This document shows, in pieces, positions 1 to 5,280 of a DNA stretch of 5,362 nt (positions are counted from its first letter, which is position 1; each line of letters starts with the position of its first letter). The translations under genes and the position numbers were made by a program. The stretch comes from Erysipelotrichia bacterium (GTDB lineage: Bacteria > Bacillota_I > Bacilli_A > Erysipelotrichales > Erysipelotrichaceae): NCBI GenBank assembly GCA_009929095.1, contig SABF01000126.1:1-5362 (forward strand), given 5' to 3'. The notes under the pieces are model-generated. The model was not told where the DNA came from and did not search any database. It saw only the letters and a program-made list of their open reading frames with translations.

Positions 1-157
1 GTGCAGCCATGTCCATCAGTCCCTGACGGAAGGTATTGCCGGCGACATCATCGTTTGCAATCAAGATTAGATTGGCTCCAATTGATCCGCACCATTGTGT
101 GGCGACCTGACCATGAAGCAGACGATTGTCGATTCTTGTTAGTACGATATCTGGCAT
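1..157 (-). CDS. agaV: PTS system mannose-family IIB subunit, GalNAc-type (partial, N-terminal 52 codons)
   Basis: This is the start of a minus-strand gene that leaves the window at base 1. The first 52 codons begin MPDIVLTRIDNRLLHGQVAT, the signature N-terminus of mannose/sorbose/GalNAc-family IIB proteins. His15 in the RLLHGQ motif is the expected phosphorylation site, which receives phosphate from IIA and passes it to the sugar during transport. A family member is about 157 aa, so roughly two thirds is missing. The start codon at 155-157 is preceded by a strong Shine-Dalgarno sequence AGGAGAGG (complement of 164-171, 6-nt spacing). The GalNAc assignment, rather than mannose or sorbose, rests on the ANLI-ANDDVA stretch resembling AgaV and on agaS and a deacetylase nearby. 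IIC and IID genes are expected further left but cannot be seen. Confidence 0.88.
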   Translation of the reverse strand, partial: MPDIVLTRIDNRLLHGQVATQWCGSIGANLILIANDDVAGNTFRQGLMDMAA

Positions 158-163
158 CTCCAG

Positions 164-171
164 CCTCTCCT
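164..171 (-). promoter_or_regulatory. Ribosome binding site of the IIB gene
   Basis: On the minus strand this reads AGGAGAGG, ending 6 nt before the ATG at 155-157. It fixes the start of the IIB gene. Confidence 0.8.
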
Positions 172-247
172 CTCCTTTCCTGACTCATGAATTTACTGAA
201 TCGGTTGCGTAGACAGCGTCAACTCTGTCTGCGGTTTCCTTATCTGT

Positions 248-276
248 ATCATATGTTTTCCCACTGCAAAATGCTT
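248..276 (-). promoter_or_regulatory. Probable activator-dependent promoter of the IIB (agaV) operon
   Basis: The minus strand has TATGAT (complement of 248-253), five of six matches to a sigma-A -10 box. The hexamer 17 bp upstream (complement of 271-276) is AAGCAT, which is no real -35 box. A start near 241 would give a leader of about 84 nt. Two operator-like sites lie directly upstream, at about -34 to -50 and -55 to -71. A poor -35 with tandem AraC-type sites against it is the usual design of an activator-dependent promoter. Another possible -10, TAAAAT at the complement of 315-320, is less attractive because the sites would then lie downstream of it. Confidence 0.45.
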
Positions 277-312
277 TACACTTTTTTCCAATAGTGTTGC
301 ACTTTTCGGTAA
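275..312 (-). promoter_or_regulatory. Tandem AraC-type operator sites upstream of agaV
   Basis: Two 17-bp sites in the same orientation start exactly 21 bp apart, two helical turns. Read on the minus strand, the distal site (296-312) is TTACCGAAAAGTGCAAC and the proximal site (275-291) is TTGGAAAAAAGTGTAAA, with 11 of 17 identities. Their positions relative to the proposed agaV promoter closely match the araI1/araI2 half-sites of E. coli. Binding by the adjacent AraC-family protein is inferred. Confidence 0.5.
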
Positions 313-357
313 TGATTTTATTTTTCTATGCGTTTTGTGAGCATCGTGTGAAATTTG

Positions 358-366
358 TGGTATATT
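358..366 (+). promoter_or_regulatory. Extended -10 promoter of the araC-type regulator gene
   Basis: The sequence TGGTATATT combines a TG dinucleotide one base before a TATATT -10 box (361-366), the extended -10 form that needs little or no -35. The nearest -35-like hexamer, TTGTGA at 335-340, is 20 bp away and too far to be ideal. Transcription would start near 373, giving a leader of about 35 nt. An operator-like site covers the box itself. Confidence 0.5.
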
Positions 367-395
367 TTCGGTAAGAAAGGTGCACTTTTCAACAA
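358..395 (-). promoter_or_regulatory. Tandem operator-like sites over the regulator promoter
   Basis: Two sites in minus orientation start 21 bp apart. Site 358-374 reads TTACCGAAAATATACCA and keeps the left half of the motif (10 of 17 identities with the best site). Site 379-395 reads TTGTTGAAAAGTGCACC and keeps the right half (13 of 17). Together they cover the -10 box, the predicted transcription start and the early leader, so binding should block the regulator gene, like araO1 autorepression in E. coli. The protein partner is inferred. Confidence 0.42.
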
Positions 396-399
396 AAGA

Positions 400-416
400 A
401 TACCGAAATGTACAAC
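400..416 (+). promoter_or_regulatory. Inverted operator-like site overlapping the regulator start codon
   Basis: The plus strand reads ATACCGAAATGTACAAC, with 14 of 17 identities to the best site at 296-312 but in the opposite orientation. It begins 21 bp after the site at 379 and contains the ATG at 408-410. This gives three site windows (358, 379, 400) on a constant 21-bp step. Confidence 0.45.
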
Positions 417-1583
417 AAGACAACCAGTGCGAACTATCTCAAATTTGGAAAGGTGTCAGATTCATTCAAAGGAAAGAGCGGGCTTGCTATTTCCACCTAC
501 ACAGAAACTGTTGATACGGTTTATGAGATGCGTTCCTATAACACTAATATTTATATTGAGCCGATGGAAGGAATGGCTCTTCTTAGAATCTGCCGCAATC
601 CTGTCATGGATGAGCATGAAAGCTTTGCTCTGCATCGTTCCATCTGCATCAATGCAGGCAATTACTTTGCACTTGTACCAATGATTGGTTCAATTGTTTA
701 TCGTACCTATGTACCGACAAATGCCAGGTCTAAAACACTGCGGCTTGAACACCCGATCCCTTATGAGCACATTGTTTCTCGTTTCACGATTACTGAAATC
801 GTTGCTTACTACTATGTTGTAAAAGCACCGTCTTATTTCTTCCCGGGTGAAGTTCATAATTTTTATGAGCTAACCTATGTTGATATAGGTGAAGTCGAGA
901 CTACTGTTCAGGGGAAACAATACGTCATTAAGTCAGGACAGTGCATGCTGTATGGTCCTGGTGAATTCCATGATCAGAAAGTATCATCCGATGAGTCGTG
1001 TTCCTATCTAACCGTTGTATTCCAGGCAAGCGGAATTGATAATGCCAGAGTGCTGGATCGTGTCTTCACCTTCTCGCGCACCATGATTTCCTGCATTGAT
1101 CAGTTCGTGAAGGCCAGCGATGATGAGGCACCGTATCATTTTGATCAAATGCTGACAAGTCTTCGATCATTGATTATTGAAATGCTTCAGACTGATTATC
1201 GTGACAGCAACCATGGTCTTCCGACTACACCGATCAACCAGTTCTTTGAGAGCAGACTTCTGGAAGAGATACTCTCATACATTAATCTGCATTTGTATGA
1301 ACCGCTGCCAATTTCTGAATTATATGAACAATTTTCTATTTCTCGCAGCTCGCTGCAAAACCTGTTTAAGGAAAATATGAACATCGCCCCAAAACAATAC
1401 ATCAATGAAGCAAAGCTCAATCGCTCCCGAGTGCTGATTCGTAAAGGCGATCACACAATATCGGAAATATCCAATATGCTTGGTTACAATTCGATTCATT
1501 ATTTTTCCAGAAAATTCACGCTGCGTTACGGTATCACCCCTACTGAATTTTCAAAAAAAATCTATGATCAGAAAGATGAATAG
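408..1583 (+). CDS. AraC-family transcriptional regulator with extra N-terminal domain
   Basis: This 391-aa protein is the likely local regulator of amino-sugar use. Residues 280-386 form the AraC DNA-binding domain with two helix-turn-helix units, about 301-322 (PISELYEQFSISRSSLQNLF) and 350-372, ending with the conserved GITPTEF segment. Residues 140-205 form a cupin ligand-binding domain with an FFPGEVHNFYELTYVD stretch, typical of a Bacillota AraC clade. Residues 1-115 are an additional segment that such regulators normally lack; I do not firmly recognise it. The start at 408 has no clear Shine-Dalgarno sequence: AGAAAGG at 374-380 is 27 nt away, and only weak AAAGAA is nearer. Later in-frame starts (Val16, Met41, Met53) have no better signal. 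The gene diverges from agaV and converges on agaF. The role as activator of the aga genes and autorepressor is inferred from position and operator-like sites. Confidence 0.88.
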   Translation: MYNKTTSANYLKFGKVSDSFKGKSGLAISTYTETVDTVYEMRSYNTNIYIEPMEGMALLRICRNPVMDEHESFALHRSICINAGNYFALVPMIGSIVYRTYVPTNARSKTLRLEHPIPYEHIVSRFTITEIVAYYYVVKAPSYFFPGEVHNFYELTYVDIGEVETTVQGKQYVIKSGQCMLYGPGEFHDQKVSSDESCSYLTVVFQASGIDNARVLDRVFTFSRTMISCIDQFVKASDDEAPYHFDQMLTSLRSLIIEMLQTDYRDSNHGLPTTPINQFFESRLLEEILSYINLHLYEPLPISELYEQFSISRSSLQNLFKENMNIAPKQYINEAKLNRSRVLIRKGDHTISEISNMLGYNSIHYFSRKFTLRYGITPTEFSKKIYDQKDE

Positions 1584-1595
1584 AAACTGCTCACA

Positions 1596-1621
1596 AAAAA
1601 ACCAGGATGCCCTGGTTTTTT
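1596..1621. terminator. Bidirectional rho-independent terminator between araC-type gene and agaF
   Basis: An 11-bp perfect stem pairs 1596-1606 (six A then CCAGG) with 1611-1621 (CCTGG then six T) around the loop ATGC. The A-run and T-run flanks give a U-tract in either direction. It lies 12 nt after the regulator stop and 17 nt after the stop of the converging IIA gene, so it can serve both. Confidence 0.88.
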
Positions 1622-1638
1622 CTTATCGCTGACTGTTT

Positions 1639-2085
1639 TCAGATTCCGTTGTCAGGAGTGTCATCTTCCTGTTTGCGTTCTGTATAAGTGTACTTGATCA
1701 GCTGCTGCTTACCGGTTTCAATAGCCATATCAGCCAGAGAATCAACATCCTCCATGAAACCGCGTGACATATTTGCTTCAATCAGCATGCCAAGGTTGGT
1801 ACCGGAAACAACGCGGATATTGTATTTATCCTGCAGAGCTACTGACAGTTCGACGCTCATCTTGAATGGTGAGCCGCCCATCAGATCTGTAAAGACCAGA
1901 ATGCCGTCTTCACAGTCACTGAGCTTTTCAAATGCATCCTTGAGATGCTTGGTGAGATCATCGGTGCTGTCTTCCTGGACAAAATCTACAGGGATATACT
2001 TTTCCGGCATGCCGGCAATGAGCTTAACTGAGCTGGTCAGTCCTGTCGCAAAATTCCCGTGGCCTGTAATTACAATTCCAATCAT
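1639..2085 (-). CDS. agaF: PTS system mannose-family IIA subunit, GalNAc-type
   Basis: The 148-aa protein is a cytoplasmic phosphocarrier that takes phosphate from HPr and passes it to the IIB subunit. It starts MIGIVITGHGNFATGLTSSV; His9 in the GHGNFA motif is the expected phosphorylated residue. The FTDLMGGSPF segment in the middle is the conserved loop of the mannose-family IIA fold. The length matches stand-alone IIA proteins (about 140-150 aa), in contrast to the IIAB fusion ManX. The start is supported by AAGGAGAG before the ATG. It is the second gene after agaS, 27 nt downstream, clearly cotranscribed, and its operon ends at the shared terminator. The IIB partner is in a different operon at the left edge. 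The sugar (GalNAc) is inferred from agaS. Confidence 0.88.
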   Translation of the reverse strand: MIGIVITGHGNFATGLTSSVKLIAGMPEKYIPVDFVQEDSTDDLTKHLKDAFEKLSDCEDGILVFTDLMGGSPFKMSVELSVALQDKYNIRVVSGTNLGMLIEANMSRGFMEDVDSLADMAIETGKQQLIKYTYTERKQEDDTPDNGI

Positions 2086-2112
2086 CTTATTTACTCTCCT
2101 TATTGTCAGTTC

Positions 2113-3288
2113 TTATTTTGAATACGGATAAAGTGTAACACCTTTTACAACACGATTGACTTCACCTGTCGGACATGGATTATCCGGTGTGATTCCATTT
2201 GCCAGTGATTTGAACAGCGCTATCAGCTGTGCAGAGAGAACAAAGTCAAGTCCAAGGAGGATATTATCCTTAGATGTACCGTTGAAACTGTAGTAGAAAT
2301 CAGCGAGCTTTTCAGCTTCCGGCTCCGGTGTGTTGCATACAACAAGGATCTTGTTTCCCTTGCGCTGACCGGACATCTCTTTGATCAGGTCCATTTCGTA
2401 CTGACGCTGATATGCACCATCTGAAAGATATACAACAGTGAGAGTGTCATCATTGACAATGGACTTCGGTCCGTGGCGGAATCCCATCGGTGTATCAAAC
2501 ATTGTTACAATTCTGCCAGCGTTGAGTTCCAGCATCTTCAGTGCAGATTCCTGAGCAATTCCCTTGAGCGTATTAGTGCCAAGATATACAATGCGCTTGA
2601 AGTCAAAGCCATCAACCTGATCCCTGAAGTAAGCATAGTCATCATTCAGCAGCTTTGTACCAGTCCTGATTACATCAGCTACATCCGCTGCAGCCTGATC
2701 AAGATGATCTGTGCTGAAGCAGAGAATTGTTGCAAGATACATGTTGGAGAAACTTGATGTCATAGCGAAACTCTTGTCGAGTGTTTCCGGTGTGAGGTCT
2801 ATTGCAAGGCAGCGATCTCCCTCTTCGGCAGCGCGTCTGCTCAAAGCTCCGTCCTTGTTGCAGGTGATGAACAGATGATATATTTTATCTGAAACTGCTT
2901 CACAGGACTGAATAGCGCCAACGGATTCCGGTGAATCTCCTGAACGGCCAAAGCTGATCAGCAGAGTCGGACGATCCGGACAGATGTAATTCTCCGGTGT
3001 CGGAGTCAGATCAGTGGAAGCGTAGGACTTAACCTTGTAGCCAGTCAGGCGATTGAGATAGGAAAACAGAGCATTTCCGACAAACTCGCTGGTTCCGGCA
3101 CCGGTCAGAACGATGTCATAGTCCGGCTGTGATGTAATCTTGTTCAGGAACGCTTTGATCTCATCTCTGCGCATACGAACCTGTTCTACTGTTTTTGTCC
3201 AGGTATCCGGCTGCTGGTGAATCTCTACAGCAGTGTAGATTGCATGATTGCTGTTTAATTGATCTTCGGTGTAGTTAAAGATAGTCAT
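2113..3288 (-). CDS. agaS: D-galactosamine-6-phosphate deaminase/isomerase, SIS-domain protein
   Basis: This 391-aa cytoplasmic enzyme is expected to convert galactosamine-6-phosphate to tagatose-6-phosphate plus ammonia, the step after deacetylation of GalNAc-6-phosphate. It has two SIS (sugar isomerase) domains. The first carries LTGAGTSEFVGNAL and LLISFGRSGDSPESV, the phosphosugar-binding loops; the second carries IVYLGTNTLKGIAQESALKM, then GFRHGPKSIV with the conserved catalytic-region Glu and His. The C-terminus GEVNRVVKGVTLYPY matches AgaS. Length equals E. coli AgaS (about 384-390 aa). The start at 3286-3288 was chosen over an in-frame ATG 17 codons upstream because GAGGAGG precedes it by 8 nt and the upstream ATG lies beyond the probable -10 box. 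It diverges from nagA and is followed by agaF. Older annotations call this family tagatose-6-phosphate ketose/aldose isomerase. Confidence 0.92.
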   Translation of the reverse strand: MTIFNYTEDQLNSNHAIYTAVEIHQQPDTWTKTVEQVRMRRDEIKAFLNKITSQPDYDIVLTGAGTSEFVGNALFSYLNRLTGYKVKSYASTDLTPTPENYICPDRPTLLISFGRSGDSPESVGAIQSCEAVSDKIYHLFITCNKDGALSRRAAEEGDRCLAIDLTPETLDKSFAMTSSFSNMYLATILCFSTDHLDQAAADVADVIRTGTKLLNDDYAYFRDQVDGFDFKRIVYLGTNTLKGIAQESALKMLELNAGRIVTMFDTPMGFRHGPKSIVNDDTLTVVYLSDGAYQRQYEMDLIKEMSGQRKGNKILVVCNTPEPEAEKLADFYYSFNGTSKDNILLGLDFVLSAQLIALFKSLANGITPDNPCPTGEVNRVVKGVTLYPYSK

Positions 3289-3296
3289 GGATTTTC

Positions 3297-3303
3297 CCTC
3301 CTC
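3297..3303 (-). promoter_or_regulatory. Ribosome binding site that fixes the agaS start
   Basis: The minus strand reads GAGGAGG, 8 nt before the ATG at 3286-3288. No comparable sequence precedes the in-frame ATG at 3337-3339, so the shorter protein is the better model. Confidence 0.82.
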
Positions 3304-3328
3304 AGGTAAGTGACCTCTTACATTTTCG

Positions 3329-3334
3329 ATTATA
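3329..3334 (-). promoter_or_regulatory. -10 box of the agaS-agaF promoter
   Basis: The minus strand has a perfect TATAAT (complement of 3329-3334). The hexamer 17 bp upstream, TTCCAA, matches TTGACA at only three positions. Transcription would begin near 3322 with a leader of about 34 nt. An operator-like site at 3353-3369 occupies roughly -31 to -47, where an AraC-type activator would contact sigma. Confidence 0.6.
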
Positions 3335-3352
3335 GTCATGGGATACTACTTT

Positions 3353-3369
3353 TGGAACAATTTCGGTAA
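3353..3369 (-). promoter_or_regulatory. Operator-like site upstream of agaS
   Basis: Read on the minus strand it is TTACCGAAATTGTTCCA. The first nine bases are identical to the best site at 296-312; the right half diverges and ends in CCA like the site at 358-374. It overlaps the weak -35 region of the agaS promoter. Binding by the local AraC-type regulator is inferred. Confidence 0.42.
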
Positions 3370-3372
3370 AAG

Positions 3373-3426
3373 TTGACAAACGTATACCGAAAAGTACAAA
3401 TGAATGATGCAGTTTCGTGCTAAATT
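3373..3426 (+). promoter_or_regulatory. Promoter region of the nagA operon (two candidate arrangements)
   Basis: A perfect -35 TTGACA at 3373-3378 is followed 16 bp later by TACAAA at 3395-3400, a four-of-six -10. The operator-like site at 3384-3400 covers this spacer and box, which would suit repression. Alternatively TGCTAAATT at 3418-3426 is an extended -10, and the operator-like site lies 20 nt upstream of it in the same relative orientation and almost the same distance as at agaV, which would suit activation. The sequence alone does not choose between them. Confidence 0.45.
3384..3400 (+). promoter_or_regulatory. Operator-like site upstream of nagA
   Basis: The plus strand reads ATACCGAAAAGTACAAA, with 14 of 17 identities to the site at 296-312 and near identity with the site at 400-416. 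It begins 31 bp (three helical turns) from the start of the inverted site at 3353, so one complex could sit on both divergent promoters. Confidence 0.48.
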
Positions 3427-3478
3427 AGTATAGGAATAGAATCAAACAGCGCTTTCTGCGCAGGAGGAAAACTGAATT

Positions 3479-4618
3479 ATGCTGATTCAAAGTACCAGAG
3501 TCTGGCTCGGCGGAGACTTCTACCCTGCTGAAATTGAGATTACAGGCAAAATTATTACTCGTGTTTATCCGTATAATACCAAGAAACCAAATCATGATTA
3601 TGGCGATCGTCGAATTGTTCCGGGATTTCTGGATATTCACTGCCACGGTGCATATGGGTTTGACACCAACTATGCAGATCCGAAGGGTCTGAAAAATTGG
3701 GTCAAGAATGTTGTACGTGAAGGTGTTACGGGTATCATGGCCACTACCATTACAGAACTGAAGCCGGTGCTTCTCAAGGCAGTCAAAAACGTCGCTGCAG
3801 TCAAGAAGCAGAATCCCAAGGGCGCTGATATTCTTGGCATCCATTTCGAAGGCCCATATCTTGATATGAAATACAAGGGAGCGCAGCCGCCAGAAGCGAT
3901 CGTTGCTTCATCTGTCAAAGAATTTGAAGAATACCAGAAAGCAGCAGAAGGCCTGATTAAGATCATTACATTGGCTCCAGAACATGATCCGGACTTCGCA
4001 TTGACTCGCTACTGCAGCACTCATGGCGTTGCTGTATCCATCGGTCATTCCGGCGCTACCTTTGAGGAAGCAATTCTCGCTGAAGCCAATGGCGCAAAAT
4101 CCATTACACATACTTTCAACGGTCAGAGTCCGTTCAATCATCGTGCCAACGGCGTTACCGGTGCAGCTCTTCGTCTGGACAGCATGTACAGTGAAGTGAT
4201 CTGCGACTGCAATCATTCCACTCCGGAAGCACTTCATATCTTCTTCCAGTGCAAAGGCAAGGATCATGGCATCATGATTTCTGATGCTCTGATGTGCAAA
4301 GGATTCGAAGCCGGCAAAAAATTCATGTTCGGCGGACATGAAATTGTGATTTATCCGGATGGTTCTGCACATCTGACCGAGACAAAGAGCCTCGCAGGCA
4401 GTACAATGAAGACTAACGAAGGATTGCGCAATCTTGTTGAGAAAGCTCAGGTTCCATTCGAGACTGCACTGAATTCCTGCACGATCAACCCGGCAGCTAT
4501 GCTTGGACTGAATGATCACATCGGCAGGATCAGTGTTGGCTACGATGCAGACATTGCCGTGCTCAATAACGATTACTCTGTAGAAGAAACCTTCTGCAAA
4601 GGCAAAGCACAGTTCTAA
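3479..4618 (+). CDS. nagA: N-acetylglucosamine/N-acetylgalactosamine-6-phosphate deacetylase
   Basis: This 379-aa amidohydrolase removes the acetyl group from an N-acetylhexosamine-6-phosphate, giving acetate and the amino-sugar phosphate that AgaS consumes. The metal-site motifs are in order: DIHCHGAYGFD with His54 and His56, HFEGPYL with Glu124, GHSGAT with His190, THTFNG with His211, a substrate-side CNHST His246, and ISDAL with catalytic Asp269, followed by LAGS at 305-308. The length matches the family (about 380 aa). The ATG at 3479 follows AGGAGG at 3462-3467 with 11-nt spacing. The context next to agaS and a GalNAc-type PTS suggests GalNAc-6-phosphate as substrate (then named agaA), but the sequence does not separate this from GlcNAc-6-phosphate, and it may serve both. 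Confidence 0.93.
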   Translation: MLIQSTRVWLGGDFYPAEIEITGKIITRVYPYNTKKPNHDYGDRRIVPGFLDIHCHGAYGFDTNYADPKGLKNWVKNVVREGVTGIMATTITELKPVLLKAVKNVAAVKKQNPKGADILGIHFEGPYLDMKYKGAQPPEAIVASSVKEFEEYQKAAEGLIKIITLAPEHDPDFALTRYCSTHGVAVSIGHSGATFEEAILAEANGAKSITHTFNGQSPFNHRANGVTGAALRLDSMYSEVICDCNHSTPEALHIFFQCKGKDHGIMISDALMCKGFEAGKKFMFGGHEIVIYPDGSAHLTETKSLAGSTMKTNEGLRNLVEKAQVPFETALNSCTINPAAMLGLNDHIGRISVGYDADIAVLNNDYSVEETFCKGKAQF

Positions 4619-4651
4619 ACTGAATTAACTAGACAAGGGGAGCGTCAATCG

Positions 4652-5200
4652 ATGAGCAATTACAAACAGTCAGCCAACAGCAGAAGAGCTGCAGTCAGCG
4701 GCCACAATATCTATCAGGATAAGCACGGACAGAATATTCTCTATGTGCCATCCACAAAGTGCGGTTACGTTATCAGGGAAAAAGATACCGGCGGGTTCTC
4801 GCTTTATCATAACCGTTTGCCGATTGCCATTGCGGTAGTCATGCTGGGCCTCAGTTTCAATGTTGACTGGCGATTGATGCTTCTGATCGGAATAGTATTC
4901 TATGCCCTGCTGGAATGGCGCTTCCGTGCCAGTTTCCTTCCATCACTGACCTGCATTACAAACTTCAAGCCGGAAAAGAAGCGTTCCCGTATTCAGTCGC
5001 TGATTGAAGAAAGCAATTCGATGCGAACACTGTCACTTGCCGCAGCATATCTTGCTCTGGGCATCCTGATGGTCATTAATGGGTATCAGATCGGTGCTTC
5101 AGCGTGGATGCTGGTCTGTGATTACATCGTCCTGGTATTCTGTGTCTATATGTTTGCTCAGTATATCTATGCATTCTTCAAGATAATCGCAAAGAAATAG
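4652..5200 (+). CDS. Four-helix integral membrane protein of unknown function
   Basis: I do not recognise this 182-aa protein. It has a polar N-terminal region (residues 1-54, basic, containing HNIYQDKHGQNILYVPSTK), then four hydrophobic segments at about 55-71, 73-90, 125-146 and 152-178. The loop between helices 2 and 3 is rich in Lys and Arg (KPEKKRSR near 107-114) and the C-terminus ends in KK, so both ends and the central loop are predicted to be cytoplasmic. There is no signal peptide, no obvious catalytic motif and no transporter signature. The start is supported by AAGGGGAG at 4635-4642, 9 nt upstream. It begins 33 nt after nagA and ends at the terminator at 5232, so it is probably cotranscribed with nagA. 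A role in amino-sugar use is only suggested by position; it may be an unrelated passenger. Confidence 0.8.
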   Translation: MSNYKQSANSRRAAVSGHNIYQDKHGQNILYVPSTKCGYVIREKDTGGFSLYHNRLPIAIAVVMLGLSFNVDWRLMLLIGIVFYALLEWRFRASFLPSLTCITNFKPEKKRSRIQSLIEESNSMRTLSLAAAYLALGILMVINGYQIGASAWMLVCDYIVLVFCVYMFAQYIYAFFKIIAKK

Positions 5201-5231
5201 TCTGAATCTCAATTCCGGATAACTTCAAACT

Positions 5232-5264
5232 AAAACTTGAGGAGAATCAGTTCCTCAAGTTTTT
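5232..5264 (+). terminator. Rho-independent terminator of the nagA operon
   Basis: A perfect 12-bp stem pairs 5232-5243 (AAAACTTGAGGA) with 5252-5263 (TCCTCAAGTTTT), extendable by a G-T pair, with a six-base loop AATCAG. It lies 31 nt after the membrane-protein stop. The A-run on the other side means it could also stop a transcript coming from the right. Confidence 0.85.
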
Positions 5265-5280
5265 ATATGCCGCAAAACCA

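Noticed and set aside
1..183. Plus-strand open frame at the left edge
   Set aside because: It is the antisense of the recognisable IIB N-terminus.
208..233. Hairpin AGACAG/CTGTCT in the agaV leader as an attenuator or riboswitch
   Set aside because: Only six uninterrupted pairs on the transcribed strand, no U-tract after it and no known riboswitch features.
315..320. TAAAAT on the minus strand as the agaV -10 box
   Set aside because: It has no -35 partner and would put the best operator-like site downstream of the start; TATGAT at 248-253 gives a more coherent layout, though this box is not excluded.
355..684. Plus-strand open frame of 109 codons overlapping the regulator start
   Set aside because: It overlaps the regulator in another frame and its translation shows no domain; the regulator frame continues into clear cupin and helix-turn-helix domains.
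1688..2131. Plus-strand open frame of 147 codons over the IIA gene
   Set aside because: It is antisense to a well-supported gene, and the translation is rich in Ser and resembles no family I know.
3289..3339. Upstream in-frame ATG that would lengthen AgaS to 408 aa
   Set aside because: It has no ribosome site, lies upstream of the perfect TATAAT at 3329-3334, and would make the protein longer than family members; the ATG at 3286-3288 has GAGGAGG at ideal spacing.
3908..4519. Minus-strand open frame of 203 codons over nagA
   Set aside because: It is a shadow of nagA, whose frame carries all metal-binding motifs; the translation is rich in Cys, Met and His with no domain.
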